In this document: positions 1 through 10,415 of the stretch, piece by piece
Numbering within the stretch: position 1 is the first letter of the stretch
Layout: every line of letters begins with the position of its first letter
Notes under the pieces: generated by a model
Databases searched by the model: none
Seen by the model: only the letters and a program-made list of their open reading frames with translations
What the model was told of the DNA's origin: nothing
Position numbers and translations under genes: made by a program
Assembly: GCA_005843825.1 (NCBI GenBank)
Contig: SZXX01000015.1
Coordinates: 43,601 to 107,600, forward strand
Source: Chlorobium sp.
Lineage (GTDB): Bacteria > Bacteroidota > Chlorobiia > Chlorobiales > Chlorobiaceae
Direction of reading: 5' to 3'
DNA: 64,000 nucleotides

Positions 1-115
1 CCTGAAAATTATTGACGAAGAGGAGGCCGCCGAAAGCCTCAAGCTATGGGAAGAGCTTTTCGAGAGTGGAGCGTTTCTGCCCGATGAGGAGCCACCTTCA
101 CCTGAATCTCTGTGA
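1..115 (+). CDS. hypC: HypC/HupF hydrogenase maturation chaperone, C-terminal end only
   Basis: The 5' part lies outside the window. Reading from base 2, the remaining codons give an acidic tail that begins [19 protein letters not shown] and stops at TGA 113-115. An IDEEEA segment near the C-terminus is typical of HypC. HypC is a small chaperone that works with HypD to carry the Fe(CN)2CO group to the large subunit of [NiFe] hydrogenases. The gene touches hypD directly, which supports the call. Only about 37 residues are visible, so the identification leans on context. Confidence 0.75.
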   Translation, partial: LKIIDEEEAAESLKLWEELFESGAFLPDEEPPSPESL

Positions 116-126
116 GGCCCGCTCCA

Positions 127-1224
127 ATGAAATATATTGACGAATATCGTGATCCGCAGCTGGCCCGGAACCTCCTTGACCAAATCCGGAAAATAACTAC
201 CCGCCACTGGACGATTATGGAAATCTGTGGCGGTCAGACCCACTCCATTCTTCGTAACGGTATAGATCAACTGCTTCCTGATTCCATAGAGCTGGTGCAC
301 GGACCTGGTTGCCCGGTCTGTGTCACACCGCTTGAATCGATTGAGCGAGCGCTGGTAATTGCATCACGAAAAGAGGTGATTTTTACCAGTTTCGGTGATA
401 TGCTGCGTGTTCCCGGCAGCTCTAAGGATCTCTTTATGGTGCGCAGTGAAGGCGGAGATGTGCGCATTGTCTTTTCGCCGCTCGATGCCTTGCAGATAGC
501 CCGCGACAATCCCCACAAAGAGGTTGTGTTTTTCGCTGTAGGGTTTGAGACTACTGCGCCTGCCAATGCCATGGCCGTCTATCAGGCGGCACGCGAAGGT
601 ATCCGGAATTTCAGTGTCATTGTGAGCCAGGTCATGGTTCCACCGGCAATGCGGGCTATTCTCTCATCGCCCGATAACCGCGTTCAGGGATTTCTTGCCG
701 CTGGGCATGTTTGTGCCATCATGGGTTATGCGGAATATGAGCCGGTTGCAATTGATTTCCATGTTCCGATTGTGCCCACAGGGTTTGAGCCGGTCGATCT
801 GCTTGCCGGTATTCTGAAAACGGTTGAGCTGCTTGAAGAGGGCAGGGCAGAGGTTGTGAACCGCTACGGGCGTGTTGTAAGCCGTGAAGGAAACCTTGTT
901 GCACAGGAGACGATCTGTAAGGTTTTTGAGGTAACCGACCGCCAGTGGCGCGGGATCGGTCTTATTCCCGGCAGTGGCCTCGGTCTCAGGGCAGAATTTT
1001 CGCAGTACGATGCCGAAAAAAAGTTCGATGTCACTCATATATGCACTGGAGAGTCACCACTCTGCAAGAGCGGAAGTGTGCTTCAGGGTATACTGAAACC
1101 GGACGGCTGTCCTGCATTTGCCAGAGAGTGTACTCCAGAGCACCCGCTTGGAGCGACAATGGTATCCTCCGAAGGCGCCTGTGCTGCCTATTATAACTAT
1201 CACCGTAATGTTTATTCCCTATGA
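127..1224 (+). CDS. hypD: HypD, hydrogenase Fe(CN)2CO maturation scaffold
   Basis: HypD is the iron-sulfur scaffold on which the Fe(CN)2CO group of [NiFe] hydrogenases is built, together with HypC and with cyanide supplied by HypE/HypF. The protein begins MKYIDEYRD and shows the family motifs EICGGQTH, the cysteine pair in [21 protein letters not shown] and GHVCAIMGY. Its length of about 365 residues is normal. I chose ATG 127 because a GAGG sits nine bases upstream. An alternative GTG at 112 overlaps the hypC stop but lacks a Shine-Dalgarno. The stop overlaps the hypE start as ATGA, so the genes are probably translationally coupled. Confidence 0.96.
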   Translation: MKYIDEYRDPQLARNLLDQIRKITTRHWTIMEICGGQTHSILRNGIDQLLPDSIELVHGPGCPVCVTPLESIERALVIASRKEVIFTSFGDMLRVPGSSKDLFMVRSEGGDVRIVFSPLDALQIARDNPHKEVVFFAVGFETTAPANAMAVYQAAREGIRNFSVIVSQVMVPPAMRAILSSPDNRVQGFLAAGHVCAIMGYAEYEPVAIDFHVPIVPTGFEPVDLLAGILKTVELLEEGRAEVVNRYGRVVSREGNLVAQETICKVFEVTDRQWRGIGLIPGSGLGLRAEFSQYDAEKKFDVTHICTGESPLCKSGSVLQGILKPDGCPAFARECTPEHPLGATMVSSEGACAAYYNYHRNVYSL

Positions 1225-2264
1225 CGATTGCCCCGGTCTGTCCCGCCCCGATTTTGCAGCATGAAACTGTTCAGATGGCGCATGGTGCCGGAGGCAGGTT
1301 ATCGCAGACACTCATGCAGCGGGTATTTATGCCGCATCTGCACAACGCCTTTCTCGATCTTCTTGACGATCAGGCAAAGCTTGACCTGCCCGGAGGTCGA
1401 ACAGCCTTCACTACAGACACCTATGTGGTGAGTCCGGTCTTTTTTCCGGGAGGCAATATCGGAGAGCTTGCCGTAAACGGAACCGTCAACGATCTCGCGG
1501 TCGGTGGAGCAAAACCGATGTATTTGAGTGCCGGCTTTGTGCTTGAAGAAGGGTTCTCTTTAGTCGAGCTTGAAACCATTGTCAGGAGTATGGCTGAGGC
1601 TGCCCGCAAGGCAGGGGTCATGATTGTGACTGGTGATACCAAAGTGGTCGGAAAAGGGCAGTGTGACAAAATTTTTATCAATACCTCTGGTGTCGGCACT
1701 GTAAGGGAGGGTACCGCTCTTTCCTGTCGTAACCTGAAGCAGGGTGACAGTATTATCCTTTCAGGCACGGTGGGAGATCATGGCATGGCTATCATGACGT
1801 CGCGCGAAGGACTCTCCTTCCAGTCAACCATAGCAAGTGACTGTGCCGCATTGAACGCCATGATTTCGGCAGTGCTCGATCTAGTCCCCGCTGTTCATGC
1901 CATGCGTGATCCTACAAGGGGTGGGGTGGCTGCTACCTTGAATGAACTGGCTGCTTCTTCTTCCGTTGGTATTGAAATCGATGAAACAACTATTCCTGTA
2001 AAGCCGGATGTCCGGGGGGCCTGCGAACTGCTTGGTATTGATCCCCTTCATGTAGCAAACGAAGGCAAGCTGGTGCTTGCTGTTGCGCCTGAAGATGCTG
2101 GTACGGTCGTGGATGTGCTTCGCTCTTTTGACCCCGGCAGGGATGCCGTTATTATTGGATCGGTTGTCAACGATCATCCCGGTATGGTTGTGATGCGTAC
2201 AGCATTCGGCAGCCGCCGTATTATTGATCTGCCTCTTGGCGAACAGCTGCCGAGGATCTGCTGA
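1221..2264 (+). CDS. hypE: HypE, carbamoyl dehydratase of hydrogenase maturation
   Basis: HypE dehydrates the carbamoyl group placed on its C-terminal cysteine by HypF, giving a thiocyanate that donates the cyanide ligands. The protein (347 residues) has the AIR synthase-related fold: an N-terminal AHGAGG-type loop, the nucleotide-binding [10 protein letters not shown] region and VTGDTKVV, and it ends in PRIC, the expected C-terminal cysteine. It starts inside the hypD stop codon (ATGA). It converges with lpdA, whose stop lies only five bases beyond its own, leaving no room for a separate terminator. Confidence 0.96.
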   Translation: MTIAPVCPAPILQHETVQMAHGAGGRLSQTLMQRVFMPHLHNAFLDLLDDQAKLDLPGGRTAFTTDTYVVSPVFFPGGNIGELAVNGTVNDLAVGGAKPMYLSAGFVLEEGFSLVELETIVRSMAEAARKAGVMIVTGDTKVVGKGQCDKIFINTSGVGTVREGTALSCRNLKQGDSIILSGTVGDHGMAIMTSREGLSFQSTIASDCAALNAMISAVLDLVPAVHAMRDPTRGGVAATLNELAASSSVGIEIDETTIPVKPDVRGACELLGIDPLHVANEGKLVLAVAPEDAGTVVDVLRSFDPGRDAVIIGSVVNDHPGMVVMRTAFGSRRIIDLPLGEQLPRIC

Positions 2265-2269
2265 TTGTT

Positions 2270-3706
2270 CTACATGTTCAGGGCGCGCTTTTCAATTGCT
2301 AACGCTGCTTCCCGTACCACTTCGGAAAGGCTCGGGTGCGGGTGGCAGGTACGGGCAATGTCTTCGGATGAAGCCCTGAACTCCATGGCGAGCGCTGCTT
2401 CAGCAATGAGGTCGGAGGCACTTGCCCCGATGATGTGGACACCGAGTATCTCATCCGTTTTCGCATCGGCAAGCATTTTAACAAACCCTTCAGCATCTCC
2501 GAGGCCAAGTGCCCGGCCGTTGGCTGCAAAGGGGAACTGCCCGGTTTTATAGTCCTTCCCTTCGGCGCGAAGCTGCTGCTCGGTTTTACCAACCCAGGCA
2601 ATTTCAGGCGTGGTGTAGATAACCCAGGGCATGCTGTTATAGTCGAGGTGGGGTTTCTGTCCGGCAATCAGCTCGGCAACCATAACTCCCTCATCTTCAG
2701 CTTTGTGGGCAAGCATTGGTCCTCGGACGACATCACCGATAGCATACACGCCGGGAGCTGCCGTTGCGCAATGGTCGTTGACGGGAATAAATCCGCGTTC
2801 ATCGATCTGCAGACCGATTGTTTCAAGGTTGAGGTTTTCTGCGTTTGGAGTGCGCCCTACCGATACAATAAGCTTGTCACATTCGAGGGTATGTTCGGAT
2901 CCCTGGTCGTCAGTATAGTCTATGCTGATTCCGTTTGCGGTTTGTTTTGCCTGACCGATCCTTACTCCGAGCTTGATATGCAGACCCTGTTTTAAGAAGA
3001 GCTTTGAAGCCTCCCTCGAAACGCTTTCATCAGCGGCACCGAGGAAGGAGGGCATAACTTCAAGTACGGTTACTTCTGCTCCCAGTCTGCGCCATACTGA
3101 TCCTACTTCAAGTCCGATGACGCCGGCACCGATAACACCGAGTTTTTTTGGAGCTTCACTGAATTTGAGTGCGCCTTCGTTGTCGCAGATGGTGACGTTG
3201 TCAACCTTCACGTTAGGGATATGGCGGGCTTTTGAGCCGGTGGCAATAATGACTTTCTGGGCAAGCACCTCTTCATTTCCCTCTTTGCCGGTGATTGTGA
3301 TGCGGTATCCGGCATCAGTTTTTCCTGCAAATGAGCCTCGACCTTTGAGGAGAGTGATTTTATTTTTGCGGAAGAGAAACTGAATGCCTGAAGTCATTTT
3401 GGTGACAATAGCCTCTTTGCGTTTCTGCATTTGTGCAACATCCATGCTGACTCCGCTGACGGTGATGCCATGGTCCAGGAGGTGATGCGACACCTTTTCG
3501 TATACCTCAGATGATGCAACAAGCGCCTTGAGGGGAATACATCCTGCGTTGAGGCAGGTGCCGCCGAGGCGTGGTTCCCCTGTGGGGTCATCATAAACGC
3601 TGAACTCGCAGCAGGCTACCGAAAAACCAAGTTGTGCGGCCCGGATTGCGGCGATGTATCCGCCCGGCCCGGCTCCGATAACAAGAACGTCAAATTGTTT
3701 ATTCAT
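2270..3706 (-). CDS. lpdA: Dihydrolipoamide dehydrogenase (E3)
   Basis: This FAD enzyme reoxidises the dihydrolipoyl groups of E2 and passes the electrons to NAD. Visible features are the N-terminal FAD loop VIGAGPGGYIAAI, the redox disulfide in GGTCLNAGCIPLKAL, the second dinucleotide fold GVIGAGVIGLEVGSVW and the C-terminal catalytic His-Glu region HPHPSLSEVV. Its 478 residues are normal for the family. It is the last gene of a sucA-sucB-lpdA run with 24 bases between it and sucB, so it most likely serves the 2-oxoglutarate dehydrogenase complex. Confidence 0.95.
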   Translation of the reverse strand: MNKQFDVLVIGAGPGGYIAAIRAAQLGFSVACCEFSVYDDPTGEPRLGGTCLNAGCIPLKALVASSEVYEKVSHHLLDHGITVSGVSMDVAQMQKRKEAIVTKMTSGIQFLFRKNKITLLKGRGSFAGKTDAGYRITITGKEGNEEVLAQKVIIATGSKARHIPNVKVDNVTICDNEGALKFSEAPKKLGVIGAGVIGLEVGSVWRRLGAEVTVLEVMPSFLGAADESVSREASKLFLKQGLHIKLGVRIGQAKQTANGISIDYTDDQGSEHTLECDKLIVSVGRTPNAENLNLETIGLQIDERGFIPVNDHCATAAPGVYAIGDVVRGPMLAHKAEDEGVMVAELIAGQKPHLDYNSMPWVIYTTPEIAWVGKTEQQLRAEGKDYKTGQFPFAANGRALGLGDAEGFVKMLADAKTDEILGVHIIGASASDLIAEAALAMEFRASSEDIARTCHPHPSLSEVVREAALAIEKRALNM

Positions 3707-3730
3707 AATGTGGTTTTCTCATGTTATCTC

Positions 3731-4957
3731 TTAGAGATCAAGTAAGAGGCGCGCCGGATCTTCCAGTGCATCCTTGATGGCTACCAGGCCAAGCACAGCT
3801 TCGCGCCCGTCGATAATACGATGGTCGTACGACATGGCCAGATAGTTCATCGGTCTGATGACAATCTGCCCGTTTTCTACAACAGCCCTGTCCGTTGTGG
3901 CGTGGATTCCGAGAATGGCCGATTGGGGAGGGTTGATAATCGGCGTTGAAAGCATGGAGCCGAATACACCGCCGTTGGAGATGGAGAACGTGCCGCCGGT
4001 CAGCTCTTCAAGCGAGAGGTTGCCCAATTTAGCCTTGGTGGAGAAATCGGCAATTTTGCGCTCGATTTCGGCAATGCTCATCTGGTCAGCATTTCGCAGT
4101 ATGGGGACAACAAGACCTCTCGGAGAACTGACGGCAATACCGATATCGAAATAACCGTGGTAAATGATGTCCTTACCTTCGACGGAGGCGTTCAGGACAG
4201 GGTATTTGCGCAGTGCGTGAACAGCCGCCTTGACAAAGAAGGATACAACCCCGAGTTTGACACCGTGTTCTTTTTCGAACGTTGCTTTGTACCGGCTGCG
4301 CAAGTCGATGACTGCCTGCATGTTAACCTCATTGAAGGTCGTGAGAATGGCGTTGGTGGCCTGGGATTGCAGCAGTCGTTCGGCAATGCGTGCCCGGAGG
4401 CGTGTCATGGGAACGCGCTGTTCCGGACGTTCTGTGATGAGTGGACTCTCAAGGTGAGCCTCTACCGGTTTGAGTTTGGGTTGTGGAGGAGTGACTGGCG
4501 AAGCCGGTTCAGCTCCGCTTGCCACAGCAGCAAGAACGTCGCCTTTTGTAATTCTGCCCTCCCTGCCGGTTCCCTCAACCTGTGAAGCTGTCAATCCTGT
4601 TTCGGCCATAAGCTTTGCTGCTGCCGGCATCACGATTCCCGTAATTGCTGATTGCTGACTGCTGACTTCCAACTGCCCACTGCTGACTGCCGACTGCTCA
4701 CTGCCAACTGACTTCCCTTCCGTGTCGATGCGTGCAAGAATCTGATTGGCCACTACCGTTCCACCGTCGCCGACAAGGATTTCAAACAGGATCCCGGATG
4801 AAGGGGATGGGACATCGAAGACCACCTTGTCGGTTTCGATTTCAAAGAGGATTTCATCTTCAGCAACAGCATCGCCTGGTTTCTTTTTCCAGTTGAGCAG
4901 CGTTGCCTCTGCAACGGATTCCGATAACTGGGATATGGTGACATCTATGATTGCCAT
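3731..4957 (-). CDS. sucB: Dihydrolipoyllysine succinyltransferase (E2 of 2-oxoglutarate dehydrogenase)
   Basis: E2 carries the succinyl group from E1 to CoA. From the ATG at 4957 the order is a lipoyl domain (residues 1-78, lipoyl-lysine in [11 protein letters not shown]), a Ser/Gln-rich linker (about 81-105), an E1/E3-binding domain (about 107-145, AKLMAETGL...GRITKGDVL) and the catalytic acyltransferase domain ending with the active-site [14 protein letters not shown] longer open frame reaches 5086, but [14 protein letters not shown] matches the start of the lipoyl domain and follows the sucA stop by 10 bases. The linker is built from a degenerate 7-base tandem repeat also found in the cysteine desulfurase gene. 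Confidence 0.94.
   Translation of the reverse strand: MAIIDVTISQLSESVAEATLLNWKKKPGDAVAEDEILFEIETDKVVFDVPSPSSGILFEILVGDGGTVVANQILARIDTEGKSVGSEQSAVSSGQLEVSSQQSAITGIVMPAAAKLMAETGLTASQVEGTGREGRITKGDVLAAVASGAEPASPVTPPQPKLKPVEAHLESPLITERPEQRVPMTRLRARIAERLLQSQATNAILTTFNEVNMQAVIDLRSRYKATFEKEHGVKLGVVSFFVKAAVHALRKYPVLNASVEGKDIIYHGYFDIGIAVSSPRGLVVPILRNADQMSIAEIERKIADFSTKAKLGNLSLEELTGGTFSISNGGVFGSMLSTPIINPPQSAILGIHATTDRAVVENGQIVIRPMNYLAMSYDHRIIDGREAVLGLVAIKDALEDPARLLLDL
4644..4713 (-). repeat. Heptanucleotide tandem repeat within sucB linker
   Basis: On the minus strand about ten degenerate copies of the 7-mer CAGTNNG run in tandem (CAGTTGG, CAGTGAG, CAGTCGG, CAGTCAG, CAGTGGG and so on). They encode the Ser/Gln/Val-rich linker between the lipoyl and E1/E3-binding domains. 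Cleaner copies occur at 28347-28404, 28588-28618 and 48041-48066. Confidence 0.8.
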
Positions 4958-4967
4958 TCGTCGGATA

Positions 4968-7799
4968 TTATTTGTTGAAAAAAACACTGAATTCACCGAA
5001 AGCCTGATCCAGCAGCGCTTTCTGCTGCAGGGCATGAGTTGCCGCGTACCCGCATGCGGTAGATGCCGAGGCAAGACGACCTGCATAGCCGAACTGCTGG
5101 CCGGGTGTCATGGCTTTCATGATATAGTGCTGGAGAAAACGCCAGTACCCCTGATTTTTAGGTTCATCCTGACACCAGACTATCTCTTTGAGTGCAGGAT
5201 AGTGCCGGAGTTGGGCAGTGAACTCTTCAGCCGGGAACGGGTAGAGCTGTTCAATGCGGATGATGGCAACATTTTCAGCTGTGTTTTCGCGCCGACGATT
5301 GATAAGATCGTAATAGACCTTGCCGGAGCATGCGATAAGCCGCTTGACTTTTTTTGCCTTGGCCGTTGTGTCGCCGATAATGTTCTGGAAATTTCCTGTA
5401 GAGAGATCGACAAGCGGTGAGACCGCCTCTTTGTTTCTCAGCAGCGATTTAGGCGTGAGAATGACCAGAGGCTTTCTAACCATAGAGGTTATCTGACGAC
5501 GGAGCAGGTGAAAAATCTGTGCAGGATTTGTCGGCTGACAAACCTGAATGTTGTTTTCTGCACAAAGCTGCAGAAAACGCTCCGGTCGGGCGGAGGAGTG
5601 TTCAGGACCCTGACCTTCATAACCGTGGGGCAGCATAAGCGTAAGCCCGGATGCAAGACCCCATTTCACCTCTCCTGAGGTGATGAACTGATCGATTAGT
5701 ACCTGTGCTCCGTTGGCAAAGTCGCCGAACTGGGCTTCCCAGATGACGAGGGTATCAGGCGCGGAGATGGAGTAGCCGTATTCGAAGCCAAGCACAGCCT
5801 CTTCTGAAAGCACGGAATCGATAACGGTAAATGGTGCCTGATTATCGGTGACGTTCTGAAGCGGGATATAGCTCCCTGAATCCCATTTTTCACGATTCTG
5901 GTCGTGCAGTACCGCGTGACGGTGGGAAAAGGTTGCCCTGCCGCTGTCCTGACCGGTAATACGAATCGGGTATCCGCCTGTAACCAGCGACCCGAAGGCG
6001 AGGTGTTCACCCATACCCCAGTCGAGGGGCTGCTCTGCGCGACCCATTCTGGCCCGGTCATTGATAACTTTTTCTACAAGCGGGTGAAGTTTGAACTGAT
6101 CGGGTACTTTTGTAATCCGTTCTGCAATCCGCTTTAACTCGGCAAGCGGAACGCCGGTTTCTGATATCTCGTTACGGCCGGAAGCCGGTTCAGAGGTAAA
6201 GATGGTTTTATTGACCAGTATCGGATTGGCGCTGTATTTGCCTTCGTCAAGATCTTTGCGGAACTGTTTGCTGAGAGTGTCGGCGTAGGTATCACCGATG
6301 ACGCCCTGAGACTGGAGTCTTTCGGAGTATAGTTTACGGGTGCCGGGGTGCCGGTCGATCTTCTTGTACATCAGAGGCTGGGTCATGGCAGGTGTATCCT
6401 GCTCATTATGGCCAAGTTTCCGGAAACAGATGATATCGATCACGACATCGCGTTTGAATGCCTGACGGTAATCAAGTGCCATCTGTGTTGCCAGCACAAC
6501 CGCATCTGGGTCATCACCATTGACGTGCAGTACAGGAGCCTCAATCATTTTGACAACATCGGTGCAGTAGGTTGTTGAGCGGCTGTCGCGGGGATCGGAT
6601 GTAGTAAATCCGATCTGGTTGTTGATGACGATGTGAACCGTGCCTCCGGTGCCGTAACCACGGGTGAGCGCGAGGTTCAGGGTCTCCATGATGACCCCCT
6701 GTCCGGCAAACGCTGCATCACCATGAACGAGTATGGGCAGCACCTGCGAGCCATCCCTGTCGCCCCTGCGAACCTGACGTGCTTTAACGGCACCCTCAAC
6801 CACCGGATTTACAATTTCAAGGTGCGACGGGTTGAACGCGAGTGAGAGATTGATCGGACCGCCAGGAGTCGCAATATCACTGGTAAATCCCTGATGGTAC
6901 TTCACGTCTCCCGAAGGAAGCTCATCGTCATGTTTCCCTTCAAATTCAGCAAAGAGGTCGAGCGGATTTTTGCCCATGATATTAACGAGCACATTGAGTC
7001 GTCCGCGGTGCGCCATGCCGATGACAATCTCCTGAACGCCTGCTTTGCCTGCACGTTGAATCAGCTCATCCATTGAGGCAATAAAGCTCTCTCCACCTTC
7101 AAGAGAAAAACGTTTCTGACCGATAAAGCGGGTATGCAGATAGCGTTCAAAGCCTTCGGCAGCGGTTAGGCGTTCGAGAATATGCTTTTTCTTGTCAGCA
7201 GAAAAATCCGGTTTTGAACGGATGGTTTCAAGCTTTGCCTGCCACCAGCGCTTTTCTGTCTGGTCCGTGATGTACATGAATTCTATACCGAGGGTGCCGC
7301 AGTAGGTTTCGCGAAGGTTCTGCAGCAGCTCGCGAAGCGCCATGGTCTCCCGTCCGAAATAGGTATTGCTTGTATTGAAGACAATATCCATGTCGGTGTC
7401 GGAGAATCCATAAAAAGAGGGCTCGAGATCGGGCAGAGCAGGACGTTCCTGACGTTTCAGAGGATCGAGATCAGCCCAGCGGGAACCGATGTTACGGTAT
7501 GCGGCTATCAGCTTTTGAACCGATACCCGTTTACGTCCGAGTTCAGCATCGGGGCTCGCTACTACCCGGCAGATCGGGCCCATGCGTGCTCTTTCGGCAA
7601 ACGAAGCCTGAACAGGTGAATGTGCGATATCACGGCTGTCGGTGCCGTTTGATCCCGGAACGTTTTGCATGGCGTCAAAGTACGCCCGCCATTGTTCAGG
7701 GACGGAACCTGGATTGCTGAGATAGTCTTCGTAAAGATCTTCAATGTACGGGGCATTGCCTCCGAAAAGATAGGAACTGCTGCTATACTGCTGCATCAT
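4968..7799 (-). CDS. sucA: 2-oxoglutarate dehydrogenase E1 component
   Basis: This thiamin-diphosphate enzyme decarboxylates 2-oxoglutarate and succinylates the lipoyl group of E2. At 943 residues it has full OGDH-E1 length. The N-terminal segment [18 protein letters not shown] resembles the E1 tail that contacts the complex. [16 protein letters not shown], the [17 protein letters not shown] metal and cofactor loop, [10 protein letters not shown] and the C-terminal [18 protein letters not shown] are all characteristic. It heads the sucA-sucB-lpdA run. The complex is worth noting if the host fixes CO2 by the reductive TCA cycle, which uses a ferredoxin-dependent enzyme at this step. Confidence 0.96.
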   Translation of the reverse strand: MMQQYSSSSYLFGGNAPYIEDLYEDYLSNPGSVPEQWRAYFDAMQNVPGSNGTDSRDIAHSPVQASFAERARMGPICRVVASPDAELGRKRVSVQKLIAAYRNIGSRWADLDPLKRQERPALPDLEPSFYGFSDTDMDIVFNTSNTYFGRETMALRELLQNLRETYCGTLGIEFMYITDQTEKRWWQAKLETIRSKPDFSADKKKHILERLTAAEGFERYLHTRFIGQKRFSLEGGESFIASMDELIQRAGKAGVQEIVIGMAHRGRLNVLVNIMGKNPLDLFAEFEGKHDDELPSGDVKYHQGFTSDIATPGGPINLSLAFNPSHLEIVNPVVEGAVKARQVRRGDRDGSQVLPILVHGDAAFAGQGVIMETLNLALTRGYGTGGTVHIVINNQIGFTTSDPRDSRSTTYCTDVVKMIEAPVLHVNGDDPDAVVLATQMALDYRQAFKRDVVIDIICFRKLGHNEQDTPAMTQPLMYKKIDRHPGTRKLYSERLQSQGVIGDTYADTLSKQFRKDLDEGKYSANPILVNKTIFTSEPASGRNEISETGVPLAELKRIAERITKVPDQFKLHPLVEKVINDRARMGRAEQPLDWGMGEHLAFGSLVTGGYPIRITGQDSGRATFSHRHAVLHDQNREKWDSGSYIPLQNVTDNQAPFTVIDSVLSEEAVLGFEYGYSISAPDTLVIWEAQFGDFANGAQVLIDQFITSGEVKWGLASGLTLMLPHGYEGQGPEHSSARPERFLQLCAENNIQVCQPTNPAQIFHLLRRQITSMVRKPLVILTPKSLLRNKEAVSPLVDLSTGNFQNIIGDTTAKAKKVKRLIACSGKVYYDLINRRRENTAENVAIIRIEQLYPFPAEEFTAQLRHYPALKEIVWCQDEPKNQGYWRFLQHYIMKAMTPGQQFGYAGRLASASTACGYAATHALQQKALLDQAFGEFSVFFNK

Positions 7800-8029
7800 G
7801 GTATGACGTGCTTTTTTCGATAGGGTTTGCTGGACAGGATAAAAGACCGGGGAGCCTCATGCGCGGAATGCGGGAAGAGTTTAAGCAAAAAGGGATGACG
7901 GAGTGATCCATTCTCATGTAAGTGCTTTTCGCTAAGCCTGTGAATCAATCTGAAGTATAAGACATATCAGTGCTTATTTCGAAGAAATTTCGGAAAATAA
8001 AGACAAACCATCTGTCCTGAGGCTAAGGA

Positions 8030-9475
8030 TCAGGCAGACAAAAAAGTCAGCATAAATTTTGTTCCAATATTCGGTGTGCTTTGCACTGCTAAAGTTATCT
8101 GCTGAAGATCAGCAAGTTTTTTTACAATAGAGAGACCTACTCCAACACCTCCGGTTTGAGAGTTTCTCGACTCATCAACACGATAAAACCTGTCAAAAAT
8201 CTTCGGTATATTTTTTTCCGGGATTCCGATACCCTGATCAGCAATACAACAGGTAATAACACTCTCATTATGCTCAATGGCAATTTTTATTGCTGAACTG
8301 GCCGGAGAATATTTGATTGCGTTCGAAAGAAGATTCTCAAAAATCATTTCAAGCATTGCGTGGTCCGCATTAACCCGCTCTTTTTCAGCCCCCTCCACCC
8401 TGATTGAAATATCTTTTGCAACTGCAGCAGCCTGCATCCTTGCGACTACATCGTCAATAAGCTGCGGAAGTAGTATCTCCTCAATATTTGGACTGATTTT
8501 GTTCCCTTCATAAAGGGCAAGGACTAGAAGTTTATCGATTATTCGCTTCATCCGGTTTAATTCGATAAGGCAGAACTGGACTCTGGCCTCATAGTGCTCT
8601 ATCTCTCTTGGTTTGCGTATCAGAACTTCCAGTGTGCCTTTAACGACTGACAGCGGGGTGTTCAGTTCGTGTGATGCATCAGCCGTAAACTGCTGCTCGC
8701 GCAGGAATGCGTCCTGTAAACGGTCAAGCAGGGCATTGATGGTCAGTGATAAACGATGCAGTTCATCCTGATTGAGGGGAAGAGGTATACGCTGATTAAG
8801 GTTTGTCTTTGTGATTTTTTCAGCAGTCTTGATAACATCATCAATCGGCTTAATGCTTTCTCCGGCAATAAAGCGGGTCACAACAAAAAGAATCAGAATA
8901 ATAACTGGAAATGAAAAGAGAAAGATGAACTGTAATTCCTCCAGGAACGCCAGCGCATTCACAAGAGAATGAGCAACAATAAGATAGCCTTTCGTGACAC
9001 CATCAGGATTTACAAGGGGTACTTGCAGGTGCCGTAACATCGACCCGTCAACCATGCCGTTAAAGTATACGGGGTCTGAGTTGCCGGTTTTACAAATCAG
9101 TGTTTTGCTGGAAAGATTTTCTGATTTCCGGAGAACCCTTCCTTGATTGTCGACCAGTTGAATAAATTCAAGATCGATATCAAAATTCATTTGTCTTATT
9201 TTTTTTTCTTTATAGTTCTCGTCGTCATCATCAAATTTATTTGCGTGCGCAAGATCATTAAAATCGCGGCCTTTCAGTTTTAAGTTCGATATTTCCTCGG
9301 TCATCTCATACATCAGAGCATTATCGTTATGACTGGAAACAGCTCTATCAACCAGGAATAAAATCCCGCAGAAAATAAGTCCTATCAAGAGTGATGTTGC
9401 GACGGTATAGTGTATCGCAATACGGTTACGCAAACTTATCCGGAAAAGTCTTTTGTCTAGTGCTTTAATGCTCAT
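8030..9475 (-). CDS. Two-component sensor histidine kinase, membrane bound
   Basis: The protein (481 residues) has a transmembrane helix at about 22-44, a roughly 140-residue extracytoplasmic domain with an acidic stretch (FDDDDENYKEKK), a second helix at about 182-205, a HAMP region (IKPIDDVIKTAEKI), a phospho-acceptor box with the histidine in TADASHELNTPLSVV, and an ATPase domain with NLLSNAIKYSP, DQGIGIPEKN and GVGVGLSIV. It resembles OmpR-partner kinases of the CusS/QseC type. Its start overlaps the regulator's stop as ATGA, so the two form an operon with the regulator first. The signal sensed cannot be told from the sequence. Confidence 0.92.
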   Translation of the reverse strand: MSIKALDKRLFRISLRNRIAIHYTVATSLLIGLIFCGILFLVDRAVSSHNDNALMYEMTEEISNLKLKGRDFNDLAHANKFDDDDENYKEKKIRQMNFDIDLEFIQLVDNQGRVLRKSENLSSKTLICKTGNSDPVYFNGMVDGSMLRHLQVPLVNPDGVTKGYLIVAHSLVNALAFLEELQFIFLFSFPVIILILFVVTRFIAGESIKPIDDVIKTAEKITKTNLNQRIPLPLNQDELHRLSLTINALLDRLQDAFLREQQFTADASHELNTPLSVVKGTLEVLIRKPREIEHYEARVQFCLIELNRMKRIIDKLLVLALYEGNKISPNIEEILLPQLIDDVVARMQAAAVAKDISIRVEGAEKERVNADHAMLEMIFENLLSNAIKYSPASSAIKIAIEHNESVITCCIADQGIGIPEKNIPKIFDRFYRVDESRNSQTGGVGVGLSIVKKLADLQQITLAVQSTPNIGTKFMLTFLSA

Positions 9476-10158
9476 AACAGGTCTTGTTCACGCACGACGT
9501 AGCCTATGCCATAGATGGTTTGAATAATCTTTCTTCCTCCCGCTTTTTCTAATTTTCTTCGTATAAATGTGATAAAAACGTCAACTACGGAAGTGTCAGA
9601 TTCTGGCGGGATTTCCCAAACCTCTTGGAGAATGCGATTTCTCGTGCATACACTGTCCATGTTGTGAACAAGGTATTCGAGCAAGGAAAATTCCTTTGGT
9701 GTAAAGATGATCTCTTTCGAATCGAAAAATACCTGATGGCTCAGGGTATTAATCGTGAGTTTTCCAACAGTGAGCGTATTCTCCTCTTTCAGGCTTTTTT
9801 TGAGCTGAGCATTAATTCGAACCAGCAGTTCCTCAAATTCAAAAGGTTTTTTGATGTAGTCATTCGCGCCTGCTTCGAAACCGATGAGAAGGTCGTCCAG
9901 ATTTTTTTTTGCAGTAAGAAATATTATCGGCACCATACTTCCTGTCTTTCGAATCTGATTGCATACCTCAATGCCACTCAAAACAGGAATCATCCAGTCA
10001 AGTATGATCAGGCTGTAGGTATTGCTCAAAGCCATATCAAGTCCGCTTTTCCCATCACTGGCGATATCAACGGAATATGATGCCTCTTCGAGTCCTTCTT
10101 TAAGAAAACTCGTTATTCCCGGTTCGTCATCGACGATGAGCAGCTTCATATTTTTCAT
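9472..10158 (-). CDS. OmpR/PhoB-family response regulator
   Basis: A receiver domain (MKLLIVDDEPGI, phospho-acceptor Asp in LIILDWMIP, conserved Lys in NDYIKKPF) is followed by a winged-helix DNA-binding domain (FTPKEFSLLEYLVHN, IRRKLEKAG, IQTIYGIGYVV). The open frame extends upstream to 10374, but that extension has no family similarity and begins inside a dispersed intergenic repeat. I therefore start at MKNMKLL (10158, or 10149 for MKLL). It is coupled by an ATGA overlap to the downstream kinase gene. Confidence 0.9.
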   Translation of the reverse strand: MKNMKLLIVDDEPGITSFLKEGLEEASYSVDIASDGKSGLDMALSNTYSLIILDWMIPVLSGIEVCNQIRKTGSMVPIIFLTAKKNLDDLLIGFEAGANDYIKKPFEFEELLVRINAQLKKSLKEENTLTVGKLTINTLSHQVFFDSKEIIFTPKEFSLLEYLVHNMDSVCTRNRILQEVWEIPPESDTSVVDVFITFIRRKLEKAGGRKIIQTIYGIGYVVREQDLL

Positions 10159-10368
10159 AAGAGGTTGAGTGTTCAATAGATGGTAGTTTCTGAATTGTAA
10201 CCCTGAGTTGTATCCTTCATTATCAGATGTAAATATAATCAATAAGGGTATGTAAAAATTCTCGGATTCTTGCAAAATCATTAAGTAATGCTTAAAAAAC
10301 TCGTTGATCACCTGAGCATTAACCGTGATTCCTTCTCTCATTCGAGGATACACCCGTTTCTCTCCTTC

Positions 10369-10415
10369 TGTCATTCCGATACGAAGTCAGGAATCTATCT
10401 TGTTTCCAATTCGAG
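10369..10415. repeat. Dispersed TGTCATTCCGA-type repeat, copy 1
   Basis: On the plus strand this reads TGTCATTCCGATACGAAGT, then CAGGAATCTATCTTG and CCAATTCGAG. The same blocks recur at 13681-13744, and a related element lies at 36178-36232. This copy straddles the end of the GH65 gene and supplies its stop codon and last few residues. Confidence 0.75.

Noticed and set aside
4746..5420. 224-codon plus-strand frame across the sucA/sucB junction
   Set aside because: It is antisense to the lipoyl domain and the C-terminus of E1, both with clear motifs. No independent support.
10159..10374. N-terminal extension of the OmpR-type regulator
   Set aside because: The extra 72 residues have no family match, precede the normal receiver start and originate in a dispersed repeat. 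The start was moved to 10158.
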